This document shows, one piece after another, positions 6,693 to 12,112 of a stretch of 12,112 nucleotides of DNA. A model generated the notes under the pieces. That model saw nothing but the letters and a program-made list of their open reading frames with translations. It was not told the DNA's origin and did no database searches. Every line of letters begins with the position of its first letter. Within the stretch, counting starts at the first letter, position 1. The DNA comes from a bacterium (lineage in GTDB: Bacteria; Patescibacteriota; Minisyncoccia; Phycocordibacterales; UBA10002), in assembly GCA_030649775.1 (NCBI GenBank), contig JAUSFR010000029.1:1-12112 (forward strand), in the 5' to 3' direction. The position numbers and the translations under genes were made by a program.

Positions 6693-7286
6693 ATGTCTTA
6701 CCATCTCTACCACACCGACGCACTTATTCTCGGCGGGAATCCGAGCGGGGAAGGAAGCAAAACCATCACGCTCTTTACGAGGGAGCTCGGTCTCCTTTCC
6801 GCGACCGCGCAGAGCGTACGCGAAGAGCGTTCCAAACTGCGATATGGTCTACAGGATTTTTCCTATGCGCAGGTGACGCTGGTGCGGGGAAAAGAATACT
6901 GGCGACTGACCGGAGCCGAGCTCATCCGTAACCTCGGGGACGAGTGTGAGGGTGGGGGAGCATCCGTTCGCATAACCGGAAGAATTTGCAAACTGCTCAA
7001 ACGGCTTCTGGCGGGAGAAGAAAAAAACGAACCGCTCTTTGTCGCCGTCACCGAAGGATTGCAGTGCATCAGAGAGAAGAAAGACGCAGGACTTCTTGAG
7101 GGTGCGGAAATCGTGCTGGTGCTCCGCATTCTATATCTGCTTGGCTATCTCGCGCCAAGAAATGAGTTTGACCCATTTCTGTCGCACGCGGGACTCTGGG
7201 ACGAAACGACCCTCTCGGAGGCGCTTCTGCTCCGTACCCTCGCCATTTCGGAAATAAACAATTCACTCAAAGAGAGTCAATTGTAA
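6693..7286 (+). CDS. recO: DNA repair protein RecO
   Basis: RecO binds single-stranded DNA and, with RecR, loads RecA in the RecF pathway of gap repair. The N-terminal OB-fold signature is clear: YHTDALILGGNPSGEGSKTITLFTRELGLLSATAQSVRE near residues 4-42, then KLRYGLQDFSYAQVTLVRGKEYWRLTGAEL. The rest is the helical C-terminal domain. At 197 residues it is shorter than typical RecO (about 240) and lacks a Cys4 zinc finger. The start is ATG 6693, where homology begins; the frame extends to 6657 through the repeat array, which I reject. No Shine-Dalgarno is visible. The stop at 7284-7286 is immediately followed by the next repeat array, so the gene is framed by repeats on both sides. Confidence 0.9.
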   Translation: MSYHLYHTDALILGGNPSGEGSKTITLFTRELGLLSATAQSVREERSKLRYGLQDFSYAQVTLVRGKEYWRLTGAELIRNLGDECEGGGASVRITGRICKLLKRLLAGEEKNEPLFVAVTEGLQCIREKKDAGLLEGAEIVLVLRILYLLGYLAPRNEFDPFLSHAGLWDETTLSEALLLRTLAISEINNSLKESQL

Positions 7287-7440
7287 TCACCAATAGCCAA
7301 ACACCAAATTCCAAACAAACGACTTTCCTAAGTCGGTCCCGCGAAAGCGGGAATCTAGGATTGTCTGGTTCCCCGCTTTCGCGGGGATGACATGAAGACA
7401 TGTCAATTGTTTGAGATTTGGTGCTTGTGGTTTGGTTATT
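7287..7440 (+). repeat. Nested inverted repeats with REP-like palindromes downstream of recO
   Basis: Outer arms are 7-nt-period arrays: AATAGCC, AAACACC, AAATTCC, AAACAAA (7292-7319) against GAGATTT, GGTGCTT, GTGGTTT, GGTTATT (7413-7440). Inside, from left to right: GACTT-TCCT-AAGTC (7321-7334); CCCGC-GAAA-GCGGG (7338-7351); the inverted copy CCCCGC-TTTC-GCGGGG (7371-7386); and GACATG-AAGA-CATGTC (7389-7404). The two GC-rich palindromes also pair with each other almost perfectly. The motif resembles ATTCCC(N8)GGGAAT-type repeats such as neisserial dRS3; relationship not tested. Confidence 0.8.
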
Positions 7441-7466
7441 CAAAGCATTATTTTCTGTGCTATAAT
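7439..7466 (+). promoter_or_regulatory. Promoter of the surface protein gene
   Basis: Perfect -10 TATAAT (7461-7466) with a 4-of-6 -35, TTCAAA (7439-7444), at a 16-bp spacing. ATG 7476 begins 9 bases after the -10, so the transcript is expected to be leaderless or nearly so. The -35 abuts the end of the upstream repeat array. Confidence 0.7.
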
Positions 7467-7475
7467 GCTTTGACT

Positions 7476-9428
7476 ATGTCTCTCCCCGAAGAGAATCAAC
7501 CGGAACAACCGCGTAAAAGCAGTCTTGAGAATTTGGAGAATCGCCTCTATTCGCGGACGCCTCCTCCGCTTCGGCATGACGAGGAGTTTATAGGGGAGGA
7601 GAAGCATATTCGCATTGCTCCCGGGTGGACATCCAAAGCCGAGCGGGAACACTCGGCCATCTATACGCTTTTTTCCGCCACTATGCCCTGGCTTAAGGGA
7701 TTTTTCATAGCTTCCATAATTTTCTTTCTATTCGCGGCCGGTATCGCGTTTTTCGGCTTTTTTCGTGGGGGTAACACCATTTCCCCGCAAAATATTTCCG
7801 TAACGGTTTCGGGTCCCGTGGGTACGGGAGCGGGCGAGGAGGTACCCCTTGAGATTTCGGTGGGGAACAACAATACGATTGATTTAGACTCCGTCTCTCT
7901 GCTGGTGGAGTTCCCCGACGGGACCAAAAAACCAGAGGCTCTTTCGGAGTCGCTCTTACGGTATCGGGACGACCTTGGTCCGCTCTCCGCAGGTGCAAAC
8001 GTTTCCCGCGAGCTCTCGTTCGTTCCGTATGGAGAGGAGGGAGAAACAAAGAGCATCACCATTACGGCAGAGTATCGGCCAAAGGACTCAAATGCGATTT
8101 TCTCAAAAAAGATTACCTACGATATTTTGATTAGCTCCGCTCCCGTCACCTTCACGCTCGGTATCCCCAAGGAGGTGAATTCGGACCAGATGTTTGAAAT
8201 TGAGGTGGGGCTTACCTCAAACTCAAATACCCTGCAGGAGAATTTGCTCCTTAAAGCGCAGTACCCGTTTGGGTTTCAGTTCGTGGAGAGTTCTCCCGAA
8301 CCTTCTTTTGGTAATGACGGATGGCTCATCGGCGACCTTCAATCGGAAGGGGAGCGCACTATTCGCATCAAGGGCAAAATTCAAGCCACCGAAGAGGCCG
8401 AGCGCACCTTTCGGTTTTCCGTGGGAACGCAGAGCACTAAAGACGAGGAACAGCTCGGCACCACTTTTATCACCGAAGTTCCGACAATTGCGATACGAAA
8501 ACCATTCCTGACGCTCGACCTCCTGGTGAGCGGAGAAAAGGGAAAGACCTTTATCGCAAAAAGCGGACAGACGGTTCGTGCCGATATTGTCTGGGGGAAC
8601 AATCTTTCCGCGAAAATCGCCGACCTTGAAATTACCGCAACGCTACAGGGCGATATCTACAATCAGTCGTCCGTGTCCGCATCGGGTGGATTTTACGACT
8701 CGGGCACCGGCACGGTGCTCTGGAACAAGCAAAAAACGGCTCGGTTCGGAGTGGTGGAGCCCGGAGAGAACGGCACCTTGAGTTTCAGTTTCGGGGTGCT
8801 TCCCGTGGCCACCGACCCCTCGTCGTTTAAAAATCCGCAGATGTCAATTGTCGTAACCGCGACGGGCAAACGTCTTGATGAGCAAGGGCTTTACCAAAAT
8901 GTGGTTTCCTCGGTCACCAAAGACATCAAGATTGCGACCTCGCTCGCGCTTTCCTCCAGGCTTCTTCACGACGAAGGGTCTTTTACAAACAGTGGCTCCA
9001 TTCCTCCGCAGGCGGAAACGGAAACCACCTATACGGTGGTGTGGGCGCTCTCCAACACCTCAAACGGTGTCGGAAACGCGAGCGTTTCGGCAGTGCTTCC
9101 GTCCTACGTCAAATGGCTCGGGCAGGTTGAACCCGCTTCCGAGGAACTTACCTATAGTCCGGTGGGAGGGGAGCTTGTTTGGAAAGCGGGAGAAGTGGAA
9201 GCGGGAGACGGGGTGGGGACACCGCCACGAGAGGTGTCGTTCCAGATTTCAATTACTCCGAGCCAAAGTCAGATTGGGACTACCCCCACGCTCATCGGCG
9301 AGACATTGGCGAGGGGTACGGACCGATTTACGGGAGTTCCCGTCACGAGTAATGCTCGTCAGGCGCTCACGACCAAATCGCTTAGCGACTCGGGAGCGAC
9401 TGCGGAGAGCGGGAAGGTGACCCCATAA
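7476..9428 (+). CDS. Membrane-anchored surface protein with repeated beta-sandwich segments
   Basis: 650 residues from ATG 7476, the start dictated by TATAAT just upstream; an earlier in-frame ATG (7392) lies in the repeat region before the promoter. Residues 1-72 are polar, Pro/Glu/Arg-rich and without a signal peptide, then one hydrophobic helix at about 73-96 (WLKGFFIASIIFFLFAAGIA), giving an N-in, C-out topology. The exported part is Gly/Ser/Thr-rich with few Cys and consists of about four segments of 100-150 residues built of alternating beta strands, resembling Ig-like/DUF11/CARDB repeats: near residues 105-215 (VEFPDGTKKPE), 225-330 (YPFGFQFVE), 345-490 and 490-635 (TTYTVVWALSNTSNGVGNASVSAVLP). 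Phrases such as VEFPDG, SVSAVLPSYVKW and LVWKAGEV recall DUF11-type domains. Likely a cell-envelope protein for adhesion or structure; the specific role is unknown. Confidence 0.75.
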   Translation: MSLPEENQPEQPRKSSLENLENRLYSRTPPPLRHDEEFIGEEKHIRIAPGWTSKAEREHSAIYTLFSATMPWLKGFFIASIIFFLFAAGIAFFGFFRGGNTISPQNISVTVSGPVGTGAGEEVPLEISVGNNNTIDLDSVSLLVEFPDGTKKPEALSESLLRYRDDLGPLSAGANVSRELSFVPYGEEGETKSITITAEYRPKDSNAIFSKKITYDILISSAPVTFTLGIPKEVNSDQMFEIEVGLTSNSNTLQENLLLKAQYPFGFQFVESSPEPSFGNDGWLIGDLQSEGERTIRIKGKIQATEEAERTFRFSVGTQSTKDEEQLGTTFITEVPTIAIRKPFLTLDLLVSGEKGKTFIAKSGQTVRADIVWGNNLSAKIADLEITATLQGDIYNQSSVSASGGFYDSGTGTVLWNKQKTARFGVVEPGENGTLSFSFGVLPVATDPSSFKNPQMSIVVTATGKRLDEQGLYQNVVSSVTKDIKIATSLALSSRLLHDEGSFTNSGSIPPQAETETTYTVVWALSNTSNGVGNASVSAVLPSYVKWLGQVEPASEELTYSPVGGELVWKAGEVEAGDGVGTPPREVSFQISITPSQSQIGTTPTLIGETLARGTDRFTGVPVTSNARQALTTKSLSDSGATAESGKVTP

Positions 9429-9449
9429 GTTTATAAAGTTTCTAAAGTG
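9428..9449 (+). repeat. Short AT-rich 9-nt tandem repeat
   Basis: AGTTTATAA, AGTTTCTAA and a partial AGTG follow each other, starting at the surface-protein stop codon. It lies in the 91-base gap before glyQS. Confidence 0.4.
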
Positions 9450-9519
9450 AAAGGGTGTCTATCCTGTACTCTGCGCACCCGCTTTACTTTTTTATCAATT
9501 ACCTTTTAAATGGAGCGAC

Positions 9520-10842
9520 ATGACCAAAGAACCGGAAAACAACCTTATGGAGAAAATCGTCGCGCTTTCTAAACGGCGCGGGTTTGTCTATCAAGGTTCT
9601 GAAATATACGGTGGTCTTTCCGGTACCTGGGACTATGGACCGCTCGGTGTCGCGCTCAAAAAGAATATTGAAAATCTATGGTGGAAACGCTTTGTGAGTG
9701 ACCGAGAAGATATGTACGGCGTCGATGCGGCAATTCTCATGAACCAAGAGGTCTGGAAGGCGAGCGGACACACAACCACTTTTTCTGACCCGCTTGTGGA
9801 GTGTATGAAGTGCAAGCGTCGCTTCCGTGCAGACCAGCTTACCGACCCGAAGACCTGCCCCGACTGCAAGGGTAAACTCGGCGAAGCCCGTCAATTCAAT
9901 ATGATGTTTAAAACCCATAGTGGGGCGACCGAAGACGAAACGGCGGTTTCGTATCTTCGTCCCGAGACCGCGGGAGGAATGTTTGTAAACTTCAAAAATG
10001 TACTTGATTCGCTACATCCGAAGCTTCCGTTTGGACTCGCTCAGATAGGAAAGGCATTCAGGAACGAAATCGCCCCTCGCGATTTTATCTTTCGTGTTCG
10101 CGAGCTTGAGCAGATGGAGATTGAATATTTTATCCCCGAGAAACTCTGGGAAGAGCAGTTTGAGTACTGGCGCAAAGAAATGCTCGATTGGATGAAGTCA
10201 ATCGGACTATCGTCGTCAAAAATTCACGAGCTTGAAGTGGCTCCCGAGGACCGCGCGCACTATTCCAAGCGCACCATTGACTTTGAGTTTGATTTTCCGT
10301 TTGGGCGAAAGGAGCTGTACGGTCTTGCCTATCGCACCGACTTTGACCTCACGAACCACAGTAAGGCGAGCGGGGTGGACCTTTCATACTTTGATGACGA
10401 AACCAAGGAGCGGTTTATGCCTCATGTCATTGAACCCACGTTTGGTGTCGGGAGGACGATGCTCGCGCTTCTCTGTGATGCCTACACCGAAGACACACTC
10501 GGTGAAGAGCCACGAATTTTTCTTAAACTTTCACCAGCCGTTGCCCCCGTAAAAGTTGCGGTGTTTCCGCTTCTCAAAAACAAACCACAGCTCGTGGAAA
10601 AGGCGAAGGAAGTGTTCACCATGCTTAAAAAAGAGTTCGGCGCCGTGGTCTTTGACGACAACGGCAACATCGGTAAACGCTATCGCCGTCAGGATGAAAT
10701 CGGTACACCGTTTTGTATCACGGTTGATTTTGATACCGTGGAAAAAGACGCAGGTGTCACCGTCCGCGGCCGCGACACCGGTAAACAGGAACGAGTGGTA
10801 ATTTCGGAACTCTCGGCATTTCTCAAGAAAGCACTTAGCTAG
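9520..10842 (+). CDS. glyQS: Glycyl-tRNA synthetase, single-chain (alpha2) type
   Basis: Class II synthetase that charges tRNA(Gly). This is the one-gene dimeric form related to archaeal, eukaryal and Gram-positive GlyRS, not the GlyQ/GlyS heterotetramer. At 440 residues it is close to the usual bacterial length. Order: GFVYQGSEIYGGLSGTWDYGPLG (21-43, motif 1 region); a zinc knuckle with CMKC (95/98) and CPDC (113/116); LRPETAGGMF; motif 2 FRNE (180-183) with RVRELEQMEIEYF; motif 3 EPTFGVGRTMLALL; and an HGTP-type anticodon-binding domain from about APVKVAVFPLL, including RYRRQDEIGTPFCITVD. ATG 9520 is preferred over the in-frame ATG 9547 because GGAG (9512-9515) lies 4 bases upstream. No clear promoter is seen in the gap. 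The stop at 10840-10842 is followed within 12 bases by the structured region. Confidence 0.96.
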   Translation: MTKEPENNLMEKIVALSKRRGFVYQGSEIYGGLSGTWDYGPLGVALKKNIENLWWKRFVSDREDMYGVDAAILMNQEVWKASGHTTTFSDPLVECMKCKRRFRADQLTDPKTCPDCKGKLGEARQFNMMFKTHSGATEDETAVSYLRPETAGGMFVNFKNVLDSLHPKLPFGLAQIGKAFRNEIAPRDFIFRVRELEQMEIEYFIPEKLWEEQFEYWRKEMLDWMKSIGLSSSKIHELEVAPEDRAHYSKRTIDFEFDFPFGRKELYGLAYRTDFDLTNHSKASGVDLSYFDDETKERFMPHVIEPTFGVGRTMLALLCDAYTEDTLGEEPRIFLKLSPAVAPVKVAVFPLLKNKPQLVEKAKEVFTMLKKEFGAVVFDDNGNIGKRYRRQDEIGTPFCITVDFDTVEKDAGVTVRGRDTGKQERVVISELSAFLKKALS

Positions 10843-10854
10843 CCTGCTCCTTTT

Positions 10855-11124
10855 GATGACCTCTCCAGCGATAGCGAATATCAGTGGATACGCTGGATAG
10901 GTCATCTTGAGGGAGTATGGTTTTGTGTGAGGTCGCATCACGCCATTCCCAGGCAAAACAAAATCGCCACGACTATGTCGTGGCTGCCCAGCATCAAAAT
11001 GTGGGGAGCGGTAAAGATACTAAACCGTGGGCGCGTTAGCCGTCCTGCAAAAGGGCACTGGTTTCTAAGCTGACACTCTATTATAAGGGGGAGGACTGAG
11101 ACATGTCCTGCCCCTTTTTCTTTT
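10855..11124 (+). ncRNA. Candidate structured RNA of unknown family
   Basis: The gap between glyQS and mazE has no convincing gene but a run of helices. (1) GATGACCT plus TCCAGCG (10855-10870) with CGCTGGA plus AGGTCATC (10891-10906): 15 bp with one mismatch. (2) GGGA/ATGG (10911-10920) with CCAT/TCCC (10943-10950), enclosing GTGA-N7-TCAC. (3) GGCA/TGCC (10952-10955, 10985-10988) around the perfect GCCACGAC-TAT-GTCGTGGC hairpin (10966-10984). (4) AAACCGTG (11022-11029) with CAC-T-GGTTT (11056-11064), closing a possible three-way junction with GGC/GCC and TCCT/AGGG hairpins. (5) The terminator at 11085-11124. I see no hallmark of tmRNA, RNase P, SRP, 6S or T-box RNA. The + strand is favoured by the terminator. 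No strong upstream promoter is seen, so it may be a 3' UTR of glyQS or processed from it. Confidence 0.4.
11085..11124 (+). terminator. Strong intrinsic terminator
   Basis: AAGGGG-G-AGGAC (11085-11096) pairs with GTCCT-G-CCCCTT (11105-11116) with one G/G mismatch and an 8-nt loop, then a T-rich run (11115-11124, broken by one C). It ends the glyQS/structured-RNA transcript before the mazEF promoter. Confidence 0.85.
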
Positions 11125-11134
11125 GCGAGATGTA

Positions 11135-11163
11135 TTGACTAGATGTATATACAAGTATATACT
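11135..11163 (+). promoter_or_regulatory. mazEF promoter with overlapping palindromic operator
   Basis: TTGACT (11135-11140), a 17-bp spacer and TATACT (11158-11163) form a near-consensus promoter. The palindrome GTATATAC-AA-GTATATAC (11145-11162) fills the spacer and overlaps the -10, where a MazE or MazEF complex could block RNA polymerase. ATG 11170 is 6 bases after the -10, so transcription likely starts at the start codon. Confidence 0.75.
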
Positions 11164-11169
11164 TGCTTT

Positions 11170-11421
11170 ATGAGTACCAAAGTCACCAAGTGGGGAAATA
11201 GCCTGGCGCTTCGCATACCGCACGAAATCGCGAAGAAGTATCGTCTTATTGATGGAGCGAAAGTCACCTTTACTGAAATGCAGAAGGGTGTATTTCTTAC
11301 TGCCGTTCAGGAAGACAAACATAAACTCCCGACGCTTCGGGAAGCAATGGCGAATTTTGTTCCCGAAATGATGGAACGTGTGAACTGGGGAAGGGACGTG
11401 GGTAAAGAAATCTTAGAATAA
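11170..11421 (+). CDS. mazE: MazE-like antitoxin (AbrB/SpoVT domain)
   Basis: 83-residue antitoxin of a type II toxin-antitoxin pair; it should bind and neutralise the MazF endoribonuclease and repress its own promoter. The N-terminal swapped-hairpin DNA-binding domain is plain: STKVTKWGNSLALRIPHEIAKKYRLIDGAKVTF, with the characteristic WGNSLALRIP. The C-terminus (LREAMANFVPEMMERVNWGRDVGKEI) is acidic/amphipathic, as expected for the toxin-wrapping tail. ATG 11170 is chosen over the upstream ATG 11143, since the latter lies within the operator and ahead of the -10. The toxin gene follows after 4 bases, so the two are translated together. Confidence 0.9.
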   Translation: MSTKVTKWGNSLALRIPHEIAKKYRLIDGAKVTFTEMQKGVFLTAVQEDKHKLPTLREAMANFVPEMMERVNWGRDVGKEILE

Positions 11422-11425
11422 AAAG

Positions 11426-11776
11426 ATGTGTTCAGCGGTCAAACAGTATCCGAAGAAAGGCGACATCGTGTGGTGCGCCCTAGACCCGACCAAGGGACAT
11501 GAACAGTCTGGTTTACGACCCTGCGTTGTCATAAGTGGGAGCATTTTCAATCAGAAGACAGGCACGGTCGTAGTATGCCCGATAACGTCCAAGGACAAAA
11601 AAGATTTTTACTTCCGAATCGCTATTGCAACGCCTACAGTCAAAGGGTTCGTTATGGTAGACCAACTCCGAACCGTTGACTGGGAAAAAAGAGTTGTCCG
11701 CATTGATGGCGAAGTCGGCACCTTGGTGCTTCAGGAAATTTATAACACCTTGTCAGTTCTTTTTGACGTGGTTTGA
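11426..11776 (+). CDS. mazF: MazF/PemK-family endoribonuclease toxin
   Basis: 116-residue toxin of the PemK/MazF family, which cleaves mRNA at short single-stranded sequences. Family marks in order: KKGDIVWCALDPTKGHEQSGLRPCVVIS (residues 10-37), with the GHEQ.G.RP loop that includes the catalytic Arg; VVVCPITS (residues 48-55); and VMVDQLRTVDW (residues 76-86), with the second conserved acid/Arg region. No frameshift or truncation is seen, so it looks functional. There is no Shine-Dalgarno; coupling to mazE (4-base gap) probably drives translation and keeps antitoxin in excess. Its stop TGA (11774-11776) is shared with the -35 of the next gene, and no terminator separates them. Confidence 0.93.
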   Translation: MCSAVKQYPKKGDIVWCALDPTKGHEQSGLRPCVVISGSIFNQKTGTVVVCPITSKDKKDFYFRIAIATPTVKGFVMVDQLRTVDWEKRVVRIDGEVGTLVLQEIYNTLSVLFDVV

Positions 11777-11804
11777 CAAAAGAGCTACTTTGGCTATAAT
11801 AGCC
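11773..11804 (+). promoter_or_regulatory. Consensus promoter and operator of the phd-like gene
   Basis: Perfect -35 TTGACA (11773-11778), 16-bp spacer, perfect -10 TATAAT (11795-11800). The -10 sits in the inverted repeat GGCTAT-A-ATAGCC (11792-11804), a plausible autoregulatory operator. ATG 11810 lies 9 bases after the -10, so the message is likely leaderless. The -35 overlaps the mazF stop codon. Confidence 0.8.
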
Positions 11805-11809
11805 ATTAT

Positions 11810-12019
11810 ATGATTACGACCACTTTTAGCGCAAAAGAGGCAAAAAATAACTTTGGACGGCTTTTGGACGAAGCACGATATGCGCCAGTGGGAATAGAAA
11901 GGAATGGGAGACTGATTGTGGTGGTCGTCTCTATTGAAAAATACACTGAGCTTATGATGGAGAGAGATGCACAAAGTGGAAAGCGAAAAAAGCATCAGGT
12001 TAAGGCCCAACAACGCTAG
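11810..12019 (+). CDS. Phd/YefM-like antitoxin without visible toxin
   Basis: 69-residue protein with the Phd/YefM N-terminal fold: TTTFSAKEAKNNFGRLLDEARYAPVGIERNGRLIVVVVSIEKYTEL, including the typical S.KEA...F..LL..A pattern, the P..I.RNG turn and the VVVVS.E.Y strand. These proteins bind their own promoter and a Doc, YoeB or VapC-type toxin through the C-terminus, here short and very basic (SGKRKKHQVKAQQR). That tail may instead mean DNA binding only. No toxin gene begins in the 93 bases to the window end and none precedes it except mazF, which has its own antitoxin. It may be a solitary regulator, or the toxin may lie beyond the window. Confidence 0.82.
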   Translation: MITTTFSAKEAKNNFGRLLDEARYAPVGIERNGRLIVVVVSIEKYTELMMERDAQSGKRKKHQVKAQQR

Positions 12020-12051
12020 TCAGGTAAGGGTACCATTTCACCGAAGCGAAG

Positions 12052-12106
12052 GATGTAAATCCCTCCTTGTCCAAAGATGACAAGTGCTCCCTTTTAGGAA
12101 AGGGAG
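12052..12106. repeat. Three short hairpins at the right edge
   Basis: GGAT-GTAA-ATCC, then CTTGTC (12066-12071) with GACAAG (12079-12084), then CTCCCTTT (12087-12094) with AAAGGGAG (12099-12106). All three stems are perfect and nearly adjacent. No T-run follows in the window, so a terminator is not shown; they may be the edge of a repeat element or an RNA structure that continues outside. Confidence 0.4.
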
Positions 12107-12112
12107 AATAAG

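Noticed and set aside
7392..7475. Upstream ATG 7392 for the surface protein
   Set aside because: The added residues come from the repeat island, and the TATAAT promoter at 7461 lies downstream of it.
9453..9480. GGGTG/CACCC hairpin before glyQS as terminator
   Set aside because: Only 5 bp with an 18-nt loop; the T-run is offset by several bases. Too weak to call.
10531..10956. Minus-strand frame across the glyQS end and the structured region
   Set aside because: Mostly antisense to glyQS with no recognisable domain; no ribosome site seen.
11085..11116. CTGAGA near 11096 as part of a TPP riboswitch
   Set aside because: It is the loop of the terminator hairpin. The other conserved TPP elements are absent.
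10843..11169. tRNA, tmRNA, RNase P or SRP RNA in the gap
   Set aside because: I looked for the T-loop GTTCGA core, an ALAA-type tag, the RNase P GAGGAAAGTCC core and the SRP GGAAGCAGC-type loop and saw none. A divergent form cannot be excluded by eye.

Overview
The window looks like a piece of a Candidate Phyla Radiation (Patescibacteria, Parcubacteria-like) genome. This rests on the character of the proteins (an archaeal/eukaryal-style IleRS, a compact ArgRS, a one-subunit GlyRS, a shortened RecO, and a single-pass surface protein with repeated beta-sandwich segments), on small dense genes with sparse Shine-Dalgarno sites and several apparently leaderless starts, and on degenerate palindromes and 7-nt-period repeats. 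TGA is used as a stop, so the code looks standard. The taxonomic call is inference; no marker RNA gene is present.

Layout, all genes on the + strand. 2-1483: 5'-truncated argS. 1536-1817: unknown 93-residue protein. 1832-1870: intrinsic terminator whose left arm contains an extended -10. 1871-5578: ileS with a complete histidine-phosphatase domain inserted between two Cys pairs. 5628-5870: unknown 80-residue protein, followed by a terminator. 5986-6555: RBBP9/YdeN-like serine hydrolase. 6693-7286: recO, flanked on both sides by inverted heptanucleotide-period repeat arrays; the downstream pair encloses inverted REP-like palindromes. 7476-9428: membrane-anchored surface protein. 9520-10842: glyQS. 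10843-11169: no gene, but about 270 nt of consecutive stem-loops ending in a strong intrinsic terminator, a candidate structured RNA. 11170-11421 and 11426-11776: mazE and mazF. 11810-12019: a Phd/YefM-like antitoxin with its own consensus promoter and no visible toxin. The last 90 bases hold three small hairpins.

Three genes (argS, ileS, glyQS) charge tRNAs, recO serves recombinational repair, and the right end is an accessory toxin-antitoxin segment. The most unusual features are (1) the phosphatase domain inside IleRS, with its catalytic residues intact; (2) short DNA repeats that have become part of aminoacyl-tRNA synthetase coding sequence: a REP-like palindrome in argS, and 7-nt repeats in both argS and ileS where every unit that would place TAA in frame carries GAA instead; (3) the unidentified structured RNA-like region downstream of glyQS. 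Everything here was read by eye from sequence, with no database or folding program.
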